The notes: generated from the letters alone by a model not told the origin. Shown: positions 36,583-46,429, numbered from the stretch's first letter. The stretch is 64,000 nt of DNA from Draconibacterium aestuarii (GCA_026671195.1 JAPOHD010000030.1:57719-121718), one strand, 5' to 3'. Made by a program: numbers and translations.

Positions 36583-38523
36583 TTATTTTAAAATTTTTAG
36601 TTTGCAAACATAAAATGCATTTCCAAGTGCTTTTAAACTAAAACCTTTATCGCTGGCTGTAAGCGAAAACTGGCCGGGAACAATTGTATTTGGTGCTTCC
36701 AGGGTATTTATTGCTTCAGGCACATTGTTATGCAAGTAGCTAACTTCAACCTTTTGGTTTTCCGCTGTCACTTTTAAACCTTTTAAATCAACGGTCAGGT
36801 CGTGAACTTTATCACCGGCATTTACAATTTTAACAATCACTTCCGAACTGTTTTTATCAATTACGGCACTGGCATACAAACTGTCTTGTCCGGTAATGTT
36901 TACACCATCCATAGTAATGGATAAAACATTTGTTCCCGCATTGTTGGCATACATTTTTTGCACAAAATAGTTGGGTGTACGAACCACCGAAAAGTTGTCG
37001 AACCAAATCATATCGGGTTTCCACTGCCAGGCGTCAACATGTGCAAATAAAGGCGCATAAGTTGCCAGCTGAACAACATCAGCATTACGCTCTAAACCAG
37101 TCATAAAAGCGGCTTCCGAAATGGCAGCACGCATATTGTTATTGCGGCTCTTGTGGTGCGAAGCAAATTCACCGGCAAACACTTTCGGTCCATTTCTATC
37201 GTACGAGTCGTAACGTTCGGCATTGTCTAAAAACCATTCCGGACTTCGGTAGTAGTGTTCGTCCACCAAATCAACTTTTAACTCTTTCATTTTTGGCCAG
37301 AGGTAATCAAATTTTTCTCCATCAGGAGTTGGGCCGGCAGTTCCTATGATTTTAATTTCAGGGTATTTTTTATTCAATGCTTCCATAAAAGGAATCAATC
37401 GTTCAACATAACCTTCGCCCCATTGCTCGTTTCCAACCGCCAGATATTTAAGGTTGAACGGTTCCGGGTGTCCCATTTCTGCACGTACTTTTCCCCATTT
37501 TGAATTTACCGGACCGTTTGCAAATTCAACCAAATCAACAGCATCGTCGATATAGGGTTGTAAGTCGCCCACTGCCACACATTCTTCACTTTCGTACTGA
37601 CAAGCCAAACCACAACTAATAACAGGCAGTGGCTCTGCTCCCAGATCTTCGCTCAGCAAAAAGAACTCGTAAAATCCTAAACCATACGTTTGGTAATAAT
37701 CCGGGAAAAACCGGTAATCAAAAGTATAGTTCCAACGGTTTTCATTTAAGGGACGATTTTCAACAGGTCCAACACTGTTTTTCCACTGGTAGCGTGTTTC
37801 CAGGGTATTTCCTTCTATAATACACCCCCCCGGAAAACGAAAAACTCCCGGATTCAATTCGTATAAGGCTTCCACCAAATCTTTTCGTAAACCATTTTCT
37901 CTGTTTTTCCAGGTTTCGGCCGGGAACAAAGAAATGTGATCCAGATCAACTTCACCCGCAGTTTGTAGAATTAAACGTAGCTTACCTTTTGCAGAAGTTG
38001 CAGTTGCCTTAATTTGAGCAGAATATTTTTTCCATTCCTTGCCCGAAACCTGAATTTCGGCATTCCCAATATTTTCGTTTTCTGCACTTACTAAAATCAC
38101 TTTAAAAGTCATTTCATTTTCAGTAAGTGAGCGTGCAAAAAAGGAAAAGTTATAATTGTCGTTTTGTTTAAAGCCAATACCTGTAAATCCTACATTCTCA
38201 AGGCCGGTTCCGCGTCGTAAACCTTTTTCGTTTAAACGCACATAATTCGGATTTCGATCGAAACAAGGAGATTCATCCATTACCTGAACATCGCCAAAAG
38301 GAGTCCATCCCACAAAAGGCTGATGGAAATCGAATGAACGGTTTTTAATTAATTCGGCATACAATCCGCCATCGGCTCCAAAATTGATGTCTTCAAAAAA
38401 AACACCATACATATCAGGTTGAATGCCAGAACCTACCTTCTGCACATCTACTGCAAACTTCTCCTGAGCCTGCAGAAACTGAAAAGAAAGAACAAGAGTT
38501 AAAATGATTCCAAAGTACTTCAT
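36583..38523 (-). CDS. GH51 alpha-L-arabinofuranosidase, secreted
   Basis: The 646-residue protein has a signal peptide (ending LQAQ, 20) and the GH51 layout: a sandwich start (MYGVFFEDINFGADGGLYAELIKNRSF), a carbohydrate-binding insert (~120-200), and the TIM barrel with acid/base E366 (LAVGNEQWGEG) and nucleophile E452 (VFAGEFASHH). The barrel is followed by the C-terminal sandwich (ASAVIDKNSSEVIVKIVNAG). It should release terminal arabinofuranose from arabinan or RG-I side chains in the periplasm. It lies eight bases after the second GH51 gene, in the same run. Confidence 0.93.
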   Translation of the reverse strand: MKYFGIILTLVLSFQFLQAQEKFAVDVQKVGSGIQPDMYGVFFEDINFGADGGLYAELIKNRSFDFHQPFVGWTPFGDVQVMDESPCFDRNPNYVRLNEKGLRRGTGLENVGFTGIGFKQNDNYNFSFFARSLTENEMTFKVILVSAENENIGNAEIQVSGKEWKKYSAQIKATATSAKGKLRLILQTAGEVDLDHISLFPAETWKNRENGLRKDLVEALYELNPGVFRFPGGCIIEGNTLETRYQWKNSVGPVENRPLNENRWNYTFDYRFFPDYYQTYGLGFYEFFLLSEDLGAEPLPVISCGLACQYESEECVAVGDLQPYIDDAVDLVEFANGPVNSKWGKVRAEMGHPEPFNLKYLAVGNEQWGEGYVERLIPFMEALNKKYPEIKIIGTAGPTPDGEKFDYLWPKMKELKVDLVDEHYYRSPEWFLDNAERYDSYDRNGPKVFAGEFASHHKSRNNNMRAAISEAAFMTGLERNADVVQLATYAPLFAHVDAWQWKPDMIWFDNFSVVRTPNYFVQKMYANNAGTNVLSITMDGVNITGQDSLYASAVIDKNSSEVIVKIVNAGDKVHDLTVDLKGLKVTAENQKVEVSYLHNNVPEAINTLEAPNTIVPGQFSLTASDKGFSLKALGNAFYVCKLKILK

Positions 38524-38531
38524 AATAATAT

Positions 38532-41123
38532 TTAGTTAATAGTTTTTAAACGAATTACAGAAAACGAATAAGCCGGCAACTGATAATTAAACTGATCAGA
38601 AACCTGTAGGCTTCCCACTTTGGGTGCAGCCATTTTATCATCGGGAGATCCTTCTAAAACCGATAAAACAGCTTCAGAGCCGGCAATATTTAAGGCTGAC
38701 AAATCTATTCCGGCATTTACCTCAGCCGGCAAAAGGTTTACTAATTTTATAATTATATCCTTGCTTTCAGCATCCTGAACTACCGACATGGCAACTCGTT
38801 TACTGATGTTTTCCCGCTTATCTGAAAGCTGAATTGTACCGGGAATATAGGTTTCTCCAGCATTCTGACCAAACAGTTTTTGCACATAATAACCAACGGT
38901 TGGTTTTACCTCGTTGTTGTTAAAATAAATCAGATCAGGAGTCCACTGTGTGTTGCCTTCTTTTGCCAGTAGAGGTGCATACGATGTCATCTCTACAACG
39001 TCTCCATTTCTTTCCAGCGAAGTCATGTAAAGGGCTTCCGACAAAGCTGTTTCGATATTATTTGGCCTGCCCGGCAAATGAGCTGCATATTCGCCCAAAT
39101 ACACTTTTGATTTGCTGCGATCGTAGCGGTCGTAAAAATCCTGATTATGAATAAACCAGCCCGGCGGTTGGTAATAATGTTCGTCAACCATTGGCACTTC
39201 CAGTTTTGTGGCAAGCTCCCAACCTTCTTCATAGTCGGTTCCCATGTAAAACGGACCTACTGTTCCAATTACCGTAATTTCGGGATGTTTTTCCTTTACT
39301 GCATTAAAAATCATTGTAAAACGTTCCTCAAAAATATCAGTAATCAAATCTTCGTTACCAATTCCAATGTATTTTAAATGAAAAGGTTCAGGGTGTCCGG
39401 CATCGGCACGTACTTTTCCCCATTTTGTGTTTTTATCGCCATTTGCCCACTCTATTAAATCGAGTACTTCCTGAATGTATTCATCCATGTCGCACATTGG
39501 AATTCCGCCTTGCTGTCCGTGTCCGCATGTTGAAGAATTCTGACAAGGAACACCCGCTGCCAAGACCGGAACCGGCTCTGCATTAATATCTTCACAAAAC
39601 TGGAAATACTCAAAATAACCTAATCCGGCTGTCTGGTGGTAGTTCCAGATATTACGCTGCGGAACACGTGCTTCCAAAGGTCCCACTGTTCGGCTCCAAC
39701 GGTACATATTTGCCAATCCGTCGCCATGTGCTACACATCCTCCCGGAAACCTTACAAATTTCGGATGAATATCGGCAATGGTTTGAGCCAGATCGGCACG
39801 CAGACCGTTTTTTCGACCTTTAAATGTATTTTGCGGAAACAGGGAAATCATATCCAAGGCCACTTCTCCGGTTGTTTGCGGTATAACTACAATTTTTGCC
39901 TTCTCCGAAGCTGCATTTGCTTCCAATACTGTTTCGTATTTTTTCCACTTTCCGTTAATCGTTCCGGTTTTCGATTGGGCAATTACATTCTTATTTTCAT
40001 CAATCAGTTGAACAAGAAGCCTTCCCTTATTGTCTCCTACAGATTTTGCAAAAACCGAAAAATTATATTTCTCACCTGTTTTAACCGGAATTCCGTCAAA
40101 TCCTTCGTTTGCCAAACCTGAACCTGTTTTCTCCACTTTTAATACAGCAAAATGTTTATTGTTGATGTGAACAGGTTCTGTGGTATCGATTGAAAAAGAA
40201 GCACCAAAGCCTTCTATGCTCCACGATTTAGAACTATTCCATGTACTGTCGCTGTTTTTACGGTCACTCAGTGCGTATTCAAATCCACGATTTTGAACCA
40301 ACTCAGCGTATAAACCGCCATCGGCTGCATAGTTTATATCTTCAAAGAATATTCCTACAAGCTTATCGCTGATTCTTTTGCTATTTTCGGGCTGAAAGGA
40401 AATTGCAGCCTTCACAGTTTGCAAGTCTTTGAACCTTTCTGCATCTAAACTTGTGTTATCTGCCCTTTCCTGGTTGTGAAAAAGACTCCATTCATAGTGT
40501 TTTATGATTTCGTCAATTAGTTCCCACGATACTTTTACAACTACACCGCTTTGTTGTTCACCATCCAAAACAATTGTACTACGCAGGTTAAGCCTGTCGC
40601 TTTTAGTGGTTTCCTTTGTTTCAGAGTAGTTTTTAAAATCAACAGTAGTAGTTCTAAATAATTTTTTTTGTCCTTGCTTTTCGCTTATCCAGGTGATTAG
40701 ATATTTTTTGCCGGCCCCATCAAACGAAACTTCCAAATCAAGCACATTCCCTTCTTCAGTTACCTCGGGATATGACTGACGTTTCCAGTTGTATAAATCG
40801 TCTGAAGCAGCGTGGGCAAATTGTCCCACTTCATTGTTCAGTGTCCATATACAGTGTTTCAAACCGGTTTCATCTTCGAATAAAAAAGGATCGATCATTT
40901 TCTTTTGCGATCCCCATGTGCCAAAATCGCTTGCTAAAAAACGCCACTCGGGTCCAATAGTATGCCAGTTTTGTTTATCGATACTCCACGCATAATGCAA
41001 TCCGGCAGTATTGTTTTGCTTACCGCTTGTATATGCAAAAACGTATGCTGAATCGGGTTCGTTGGCAAAAACAAAAAATACCTGACAAATCAGTAACAAA
41101 CTAATAATGAGTACTTTTTTCAT
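38532..41123 (-). CDS. GH51 arabinofuranosidase with extra N-terminal propeller-like module
   Basis: The 863-residue secreted protein (signal 1-20) has a GH51 body from ~240 onward: GIFFEDINYAADGGLYAELVQNRGF, acid/base E591 (IGIGNEDL) and nucleophile E678 (VYLGEYAAH). In front of it residues ~25-230 form an added module with beta-propeller-like blades (HYAWSIDKQNWHTIGPEW, DPFLFEDETGLKHCIWTL, HAASDDLYNWKRQSYP). This resembles half of a GH43/GH32-type propeller, too short for a complete enzyme, so a binding or degenerate domain is likely. Translation looks continuous with no frameshift. It is the paralogue of the adjacent GH51. Confidence 0.9.
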   Translation of the reverse strand: MKKVLIISLLLICQVFFVFANEPDSAYVFAYTSGKQNNTAGLHYAWSIDKQNWHTIGPEWRFLASDFGTWGSQKKMIDPFLFEDETGLKHCIWTLNNEVGQFAHAASDDLYNWKRQSYPEVTEEGNVLDLEVSFDGAGKKYLITWISEKQGQKKLFRTTTVDFKNYSETKETTKSDRLNLRSTIVLDGEQQSGVVVKVSWELIDEIIKHYEWSLFHNQERADNTSLDAERFKDLQTVKAAISFQPENSKRISDKLVGIFFEDINYAADGGLYAELVQNRGFEYALSDRKNSDSTWNSSKSWSIEGFGASFSIDTTEPVHINNKHFAVLKVEKTGSGLANEGFDGIPVKTGEKYNFSVFAKSVGDNKGRLLVQLIDENKNVIAQSKTGTINGKWKKYETVLEANAASEKAKIVVIPQTTGEVALDMISLFPQNTFKGRKNGLRADLAQTIADIHPKFVRFPGGCVAHGDGLANMYRWSRTVGPLEARVPQRNIWNYHQTAGLGYFEYFQFCEDINAEPVPVLAAGVPCQNSSTCGHGQQGGIPMCDMDEYIQEVLDLIEWANGDKNTKWGKVRADAGHPEPFHLKYIGIGNEDLITDIFEERFTMIFNAVKEKHPEITVIGTVGPFYMGTDYEEGWELATKLEVPMVDEHYYQPPGWFIHNQDFYDRYDRSKSKVYLGEYAAHLPGRPNNIETALSEALYMTSLERNGDVVEMTSYAPLLAKEGNTQWTPDLIYFNNNEVKPTVGYYVQKLFGQNAGETYIPGTIQLSDKRENISKRVAMSVVQDAESKDIIIKLVNLLPAEVNAGIDLSALNIAGSEAVLSVLEGSPDDKMAAPKVGSLQVSDQFNYQLPAYSFSVIRLKTIN

Positions 41124-41138
41124 CTAATAAAATTCCAA

Positions 41139-42506
41139 TTATTTACGAATAATGTACAAGCCACTTGCATGCGCAGCTAAATCTTGTGAAAATTTGCCGG
41201 AGAAATTCCCTACACTTTCACCCGTCCACATATTGCTTACCGAACATTCTCCATCGATTCCAATATCACTTAAATCTACTGAAACAGGAAGCGGGGTTTC
41301 ACTATCGGAAATATTAAATAAGGCCAAATAAACAGCTCCGCTTTTAGGATTTGTAGAAGTAATTACCACTTTTCCATCTTCTTGAAACAGCTGTTTTACA
41401 TCGGTACCTTCGCGGTGCATTTTTAAAACTTCTGCATTTCTTAAAAGTGAAAGTGTAAATTCATCGTTACTGGGTAAATCTCCGCCAAACATTAATGGCG
41501 AACGAAAAATCGTCCAAAAAGTCATCAATGTATATTGTTCGTCTTTTGTAAGGCGTGTCATTCGATCTTCTCCCCGCTCACCACGAATGGAAATTCTTCC
41601 CAAGGGAATCATATCACAATCGGGCCAGGTACCCGGAGTAATATATGAATACCAAGGTTCACTTACTTTCATTAAATGTGTTATGTGTCCCCATGTATCC
41701 CAAACGTCGTCAACCATACGCCACATATTGGCATGTTCGCGAACATGATCCGCAGCTTCAATCGGAGTTGCACCGGGTGAAGTACTTAGTACAATCGGAC
41801 GGCCACAATTATCAATGGCATTCCGAATTAATTCAATTTCTCCCTGATGATACGGCCTTGACAAATCATCAATTTTAATGAAGTCGACTCCCCAGGCTGC
41901 ATACAATTCAAAAATGGAGTTATAATATTCCTGTGCACCGGGTTTGTCTGCCACAATGGTATAATTATCGCGCAACCAAGGACACTGCAATTCAGTTGAA
42001 TAAATCTGATCGGCAGTTATTCCATCGGTTCCTTTTATCGGTAGTTTATTCTCGACGGCAACTTTGGGGATTCCGCGCATTATATGAATTCCAAATTTTA
42101 ACCCCTTGTTGTGAATGTATTCCGCCAGTTCCTTAAAACCTTTGCCATCTGCTGCCGAAGGAAATCGGTTTACTGCAGGTTGATAACGACCAAATTCGTC
42201 AATCACATAACGTGGATCGGTTTGATTGTACCCACCCGCTTTGTCGTTTTCCACAAACCATCTGATATCAACAACTATGTATTCCCAACCAAAATCTTTC
42301 AAATTTTCTGCCATGTAGTCGGCGTTGGCCTTTACTTCGTGTTCTTCAACAGTTGGACCGTAACAATCCCAGCTATTCCAACCCATTGGCGGAGTTTTCG
42401 CCCAGGTTTTGAATTCGCCTTTGGCAAATGGTTGAGGCTGTTGTTTACTCGAACAAGAAAGTAAAATGGATAAAAAAAGAAATGCGAAAAGATTTAGTTT
42501 CTTCAT
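41139..42506 (-). CDS. GH27 alpha-galactosidase-like lipoprotein
   Basis: The 455-residue lipoprotein (lipobox ending LLSC, Cys18) belongs to GH27: TPPMGWNSWDCYG (39-51), the nucleophile region VDFIKIDDLSRPY (probable nucleophile D213) and WRMVDDVWDTWG with the acid/base Asp (~266-267). A C-terminal beta-sandwich (VYLALFNISDSETPLPVSVDL) follows. The family includes alpha-galactosidases, alpha-N-acetylgalactosaminidases and beta-L-arabinopyranosidases; the arabinan-rich context makes the last a real alternative. It lies 15 bases before the GH51 fusion gene. Confidence 0.9.
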   Translation of the reverse strand: MKKLNLFAFLFLSILLSCSSKQQPQPFAKGEFKTWAKTPPMGWNSWDCYGPTVEEHEVKANADYMAENLKDFGWEYIVVDIRWFVENDKAGGYNQTDPRYVIDEFGRYQPAVNRFPSAADGKGFKELAEYIHNKGLKFGIHIMRGIPKVAVENKLPIKGTDGITADQIYSTELQCPWLRDNYTIVADKPGAQEYYNSIFELYAAWGVDFIKIDDLSRPYHQGEIELIRNAIDNCGRPIVLSTSPGATPIEAADHVREHANMWRMVDDVWDTWGHITHLMKVSEPWYSYITPGTWPDCDMIPLGRISIRGERGEDRMTRLTKDEQYTLMTFWTIFRSPLMFGGDLPSNDEFTLSLLRNAEVLKMHREGTDVKQLFQEDGKVVITSTNPKSGAVYLALFNISDSETPLPVSVDLSDIGIDGECSVSNMWTGESVGNFSGKFSQDLAAHASGLYIIRK

Positions 42507-42835
42507 GGTTAAGTATAATTAGCAAGTGAATGAAAAACAAATGTATAATAAACACTTTATATTTAAAGATACTTTTTTAAAAATTTTATGTACATGATTT
42601 TTGATTAATGTAAGATAAATTGGATAAATCACATAAAAGGAGGAATTACTATGACAAACAAAGCCCGTTTAAAGCTTTATTTATTTAGGATAAGGGAGCG
42701 GTTGTTTGAAAAGAAGGACCTATAGTCAGTACAACGACAAGTCCTTTTACATCTAAAAAATGACAATTCAAGTATTTATATAAAATCTAGAATAGCAACA
42801 CAAACACTAATGTACTCATTTCTTGATACTTGCAT
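42507..42835. other. 329-bp gap between the GH27 and GH43 genes
   Basis: This AT-rich stretch is the longest gap in region C. It holds a short + strand ORF with a strong ribosome-binding site (42651-42725) and a weak inverted repeat AAGGAC ... GTCCTT at its end (about 42714-42749) followed by TTTT. No TAnnTTTG promoter with a good -33 element was seen for the GH27 gene. Confidence 0.5.
42651..42725 (+). CDS. Possible 24-residue small protein with strong Shine-Dalgarno
   Basis: AAAGGAGG ends seven bases before ATG 42651. The ORF encodes a basic, amphipathic-looking 24-residue peptide (starts MTNKARLKLYLF, ends RERLFEKKDL) and stops at TAG 42723-42725. It is antisense to its neighbours. Bacteroidota seldom rely on strong SD sites, which makes the match notable but also compatible with chance. 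No homology can be judged at this length. Confidence 0.25.
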   Translation: MTNKARLKLYLFRIRERLFEKKDL

Positions 42836-43792
42836 CTATTTCTTTGTTTTCAATCCCTCTTCGGTTCTTTTTACTTTCATTATAGTACCATCGGAATTAA
42901 ATGAAATGTATTCGGCACAAACGTGTCGCTGTTTTCCGCACTCCGAGTCAATATCGAGCCAGCGGTGATAAAATAAAATCCACTCTCCTTTGTATTCGAC
43001 AATTGAATGGTGGTTGTTATTTTCTCCTTCGCGTTCCATAAAAACACCTTTATATTTCCATGGTCCTTTGGGCGAGTCAGATATATAATAGGACAATTCA
43101 CGATTGTTTTCGGGCATGGTAAAATAATACATTCCATTTCTTTTAAACACCCAAGGACCTTCCATTTTGGGCTCATAACCTCCCATGTCCATTTTATAAA
43201 AATCGCCCTTTATACTACGCATATCCTCTGCCATTTCAGCGACCAAATAATCATCGCCTCCATGAAAATAGACAAAAGCTTTTCCATCATCGTCAACAAA
43301 AAGACAAGGATCGTTGGCATACGGAACGGTCCAAAGTGGCGCCCCGATTTTATCGACAAAAGGGCCTGTGGGAGAATCACTTTCTGCAATTCCTATTCCC
43401 ATCCACTTGGTGCTTTTTTCAGGATTTACCCTGTCTTTATAACCGGTTCCTGCCGGAAAACAAAAATAATATTTCCCATTTTTATACGCACAGTCGGGTG
43501 CCCATGCATAATTATCGGCCCACGATAATTTATCAACCGATAAAATTGGTCCGTGATTGGTCCAGTTAATCAAATCTTCGGATGAAAAAACATACCAGTC
43601 TTTCATCCAGAAATCTTCCTGGCATTCTTCGTCATGCGAAGTATAAATATAAATTCTACCATCGTCCCAAACATGTGCCGAAGGATCCGCTGTTCGTAAA
43701 TTACTTCCAAAACTTATTGGATTCTGCGCCACACATACACTTGAAATTAAAGTCAGGACAAAAAGAATGAAGGTATATTTTGATTGTTTCAT
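42836..43792 (-). CDS. GH43 beta-xylosidase/arabinofuranosidase-like enzyme, secreted
   Basis: About 318 residues (start ATG 43792; ATG 43798 is two codons upstream), with a signal peptide ending VCVAQ. A single five-bladed GH43 propeller: catalytic base in RTADPSAHVWDDGRIYIYTSHD, pKa-tuning Asp in ANDPCLFVDDDGKAFVYFHG, general acid Glu in KMEGPWVFKRNGMYYFTMPEN, and NNHHSIVEYKGEWILFYHRW. Short, catalytic-domain-only members act on small arabino- or xylo- or galacto-oligosaccharides. It is transcribed with the PL10 gene upstream. Confidence 0.9.
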   Translation of the reverse strand: MKQSKYTFILFVLTLISSVCVAQNPISFGSNLRTADPSAHVWDDGRIYIYTSHDEECQEDFWMKDWYVFSSEDLINWTNHGPILSVDKLSWADNYAWAPDCAYKNGKYYFCFPAGTGYKDRVNPEKSTKWMGIGIAESDSPTGPFVDKIGAPLWTVPYANDPCLFVDDDGKAFVYFHGGDDYLVAEMAEDMRSIKGDFYKMDMGGYEPKMEGPWVFKRNGMYYFTMPENNRELSYYISDSPKGPWKYKGVFMEREGENNNHHSIVEYKGEWILFYHRWLDIDSECGKQRHVCAEYISFNSDGTIMKVKRTEEGLKTKK

Positions 43793-43838
43793 AATCATTC
43801 AGGTTTAATAAATGTTTAAAAATGGTTTAATTCTTAAT

Positions 43839-44963
43839 CTACTGTATTTTTGCAAGCCACTCCGGATATTTGTTAATTATAATTTGCGGAGCATCGGTGT
43901 ACCAGCTATATCCGTTTCGTCGTTCGTATCCAATTTCAGCCAGCGAATTTTTCTTAATTCCATCACGGTCGCAGAAAAACACTTTTCCCGTATTTAAATC
44001 GTAAAAACGTCCCCACAAAGCCGAAGCATTTTTATCTTCAACAACTATTCTGTTTCTTTTTCCATCGGGAAGGATTTCTCTGTCGATACGTATTCCCTCA
44101 ATTTTATGATTCTCAAACCAGTTGACAGCTCCTTTAACCGAAAGAATAACCTGCTCCGAAGGATGCTCAATATCCATCAACAGCATAATGATCCCAACCG
44201 ATTCGGAACCACTAAATGAAGCCAGTTCGTAGCTTCGTGCATTTGCAGGAGCCAAGGTAACTTCGTGGTGTTGAGCACACCAAACTGTTGGCTTACCGTC
44301 AACCACAATTTGTGTATTCAAAATACATTCAATCCCTTTATCGAAAGCAATTTTCGCCTGTTCTTTCAATTTTTCATTCAAGTCGAAAACTGCAAATTCT
44401 TCTGAATTGGTAAATACTCCTTTTAACAACAACATGATGTTAACCATCGCATTATCGTTGTAAGTAATATGCATTGAATACGGTTGAGTATGATCTACAA
44501 AAACTTCATCTTCCGCATTTTTAACCGGAAAATATTGCGGCCAGCCACCATTTGCATATTGCGCCTGAAAAATATAATTCACTCCTTTTTCAAAAGCCGA
44601 TTTATAGCGTTCGTCGGGTATTTGTGCGTATATTTTTGCAAGAAATTTTAACTCAGTAATGGTTGAGCCATTGTCAAAAGTCCCACCAATTTCCAACTTA
44701 CCGTTTTTGTAGTTTTCGATTTCTTCTTGAGTGAAAACGTGATGATAAGGTTTATTTTTTGCCCAGCCACCAATTTCTTTTTGACTGATTAACACATTTT
44801 CAGCAACCGATTTGGCTTCCTCAGATCCATACCATTCTTCAGGCATTCGGGTAGCTACATACCCCCATCTCATTTTAAGATAATCAGACGAACGGTTTTG
44901 TGCGGAACTGAAGTTTGTTGATACGAAGAAAACAAAAATGGAAATACAGATGATTCGTTTCAT
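43839..44963 (-). CDS. PL10 pectate lyase, secreted
   Basis: The 374-residue protein has a signal peptide (ending SSAQ, ~22) and the alpha/alpha-toroid PL10 motifs: GGTFDNGSTITELKFLAK, YANGGWPQYFP, MHITYNDNAMVNIMLLL, WCAQHHEVTLAPANARSYELASFSGSES and ASALWGRFYDLNTGKVFF. PL10 enzymes cleave polygalacturonic acid by beta-elimination with calcium. The length matches a stand-alone catalytic domain. It opens the - strand pectin/arabinan run, upstream of the GH43 gene. Confidence 0.93.
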   Translation of the reverse strand: MKRIICISIFVFFVSTNFSSAQNRSSDYLKMRWGYVATRMPEEWYGSEEAKSVAENVLISQKEIGGWAKNKPYHHVFTQEEIENYKNGKLEIGGTFDNGSTITELKFLAKIYAQIPDERYKSAFEKGVNYIFQAQYANGGWPQYFPVKNAEDEVFVDHTQPYSMHITYNDNAMVNIMLLLKGVFTNSEEFAVFDLNEKLKEQAKIAFDKGIECILNTQIVVDGKPTVWCAQHHEVTLAPANARSYELASFSGSESVGIIMLLMDIEHPSEQVILSVKGAVNWFENHKIEGIRIDREILPDGKRNRIVVEDKNASALWGRFYDLNTGKVFFCDRDGIKKNSLAEIGYERRNGYSWYTDAPQIIINKYPEWLAKIQ

Positions 44964-45177
44964 GGTTTATGGTAATTGGTTTATTCGAACAAGATTTTTA
45001 TCTCAATTTCGATCTTGTTTTTGCTTGCAATATCCCATTTATTTCCAAATCAGATGCCTTTGAAAGTACCAAAAACCATGGTCGGTTTTCCCGGAACAAG
45101 AAATATTGTTAATACCTAAACCAAGGGAATAGAAACTTCCTGATTCAGATAAATAGAGGTAATAATTTTGAAATAGA

Positions 45178-45810
45178 TTAAATTTTCAAACGATAATCTA
45201 TTCCTATAATACTGAATGAATTCTGATCGTCTTCAGTAAAATGTTGCAAACGATAATAGATCCCGATTCGGTGAAGCTTGCCCATTTTCCGGGTAAAACC
45301 TATATCAAAACGCCCCCGATATAGTTTGTTGTTAACCAAATCGTAGTACATTTCATATCGGGTATAAGGTGTAAACTTATTCCCCTTAATATCATAAGCC
45401 ACTTTTACCCTGGGACGAATAACATTTACCCGTTCACCATCAACATCGTTATACGTAACAAACCGCGTGCGGAAGGATGGAGTAAATTTCCCGACATCCG
45501 TTTTTGCAGTGGCATCCAGAACCAATCGGTGAGTTACTTCATTTTTCTTACTTTTTACGTTGGTTTTTATCCGGTAGGCAGCTGCCACTTCAAAAAACTG
45601 AAAGGGTTCGTAAGCCAGTTTTGCGTCAAACTGGTACTTATCCAATGTAAAATCGTCTTGTAAACGAAAATCAGGAATAATACTAAACTCAAACTTTTTC
45701 AGAAACTCCTTTGTAAATTCCAGTTCAATCCAGGTACCAAATTTTTCGGTTTTTGCACTAACCGAAAATACACTTACAAGAGCGAGTGCAAAAACAATTA
45801 TTCGTTTCAT
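45178..45810 (-). CDS. DUF2490-like outer-membrane beta-barrel protein
   Basis: About 210 residues from ATG 45810 (MKRIIVFALALVSVFSVSAKTE signal peptide; an upstream in-frame start at 45858 would overlap the DUF4956 gene). The mature part is a series of amphipathic strands (FEFSIIPDFRLQDDFTLDKYQFDAKLAYEP-type pattern, ending GIDYRLKI) expected of a small barrel and matching DUF2490 by eye. Function unknown. It is the last gene of the VTC/DUF4956/DUF2490 trio. Confidence 0.8.
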   Translation of the reverse strand: MKRIIVFALALVSVFSVSAKTEKFGTWIELEFTKEFLKKFEFSIIPDFRLQDDFTLDKYQFDAKLAYEPFQFFEVAAAYRIKTNVKSKKNEVTHRLVLDATAKTDVGKFTPSFRTRFVTYNDVDGERVNVIRPRVKVAYDIKGNKFTPYTRYEMYYDLVNNKLYRGRFDIGFTRKMGKLHRIGIYYRLQHFTEDDQNSFSIIGIDYRLKI

Positions 45811-45814
45811 AAGC

Positions 45815-46429
45815 CTAGATTTTATATTCACGCTTCGTATTTTGTTCTTTAACATCAAAAATTATGGTGATTTGAGCTACATCACGTAAAAAATCAACTT
45901 TATCAATCTGGTACCTTTTTATTTTAATACCGGTTCTCTGCTCTAAATCAGCTATCAATTCTGATTCTCGATCCTGGTGGAGATTTTGAATGTTCTCGTA
46001 CACCACAAGTAATGAGTCTACCTGGCGCAACATTAAAGCTTTTTCAAGAATCCAAAGTGTTCCGACAAGCAATAAATCAACCAGCGAAAGTTCCAGGTAA
46101 CCAAAGTAATTTTTAGAAAGTGCATTTATTACCGACACTGCAATAATCACAAAAAGATAGGTCATTTCTTTGGGAGGAATAGCATCGGTTCGATACCTGA
46201 TTATACCAAAAATGGCAAATAATCCGAGTGCAAAACCAAGCTCCAGCTCCACATTCTCAAGAAGATAGACCAAAAGAAACACGGCAACACTTATTGCAAA
46301 ATAGCTAAAATAGAATTCCTTTTTCCTACTAATCCGGGCATACAAAACCACCACTAAAAAGGTAGTTATCAGATTGAATATAAACCGAATAGCTAAAATC
46401 GTAAAGTTCTCAAGTTGTAAAAAGTCCAT
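45815..46429 (-). CDS. DUF4956 integral membrane protein
   Basis: The 204-residue protein has about four transmembrane helices in its first 135 residues (FIFNLITTFLVVVLYARI, FAISVAVFLLVYLLENV, with the typical GLFAIFGIIRYRTDAIPPKEMTYLFVII loop) and a cytoplasmic C-terminal ferredoxin-like domain (IKIKRYQIDKVDFLRDVAQITIIFDV). DUF4956 genes regularly sit next to VTC-domain genes and are thought to work with them; the biochemical role is not established. It lies 15 bases downstream of the VTC gene. Confidence 0.87.
   Translation of the reverse strand: MDFLQLENFTILAIRFIFNLITTFLVVVLYARISRKKEFYFSYFAISVAVFLLVYLLENVELELGFALGLFAIFGIIRYRTDAIPPKEMTYLFVIIAVSVINALSKNYFGYLELSLVDLLLVGTLWILEKALMLRQVDSLLVVYENIQNLHQDRESELIADLEQRTGIKIKRYQIDKVDFLRDVAQITIIFDVKEQNTKREYKI

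Noticed and set aside
38532-41123. Possible frameshift between the N-terminal module and GH51
   Set aside because: The frame is open and sensible across the joint (residues 225-260), so it is treated as a genuine fusion.
44988-45019. Inverted repeat AACAAGAT ... ATCTTGTT between the DUF2490 and PL10 genes
   Set aside because: Only 8 bp of stem with a 16-base loop and no T run in the direction of transcription; not a convincing terminator.
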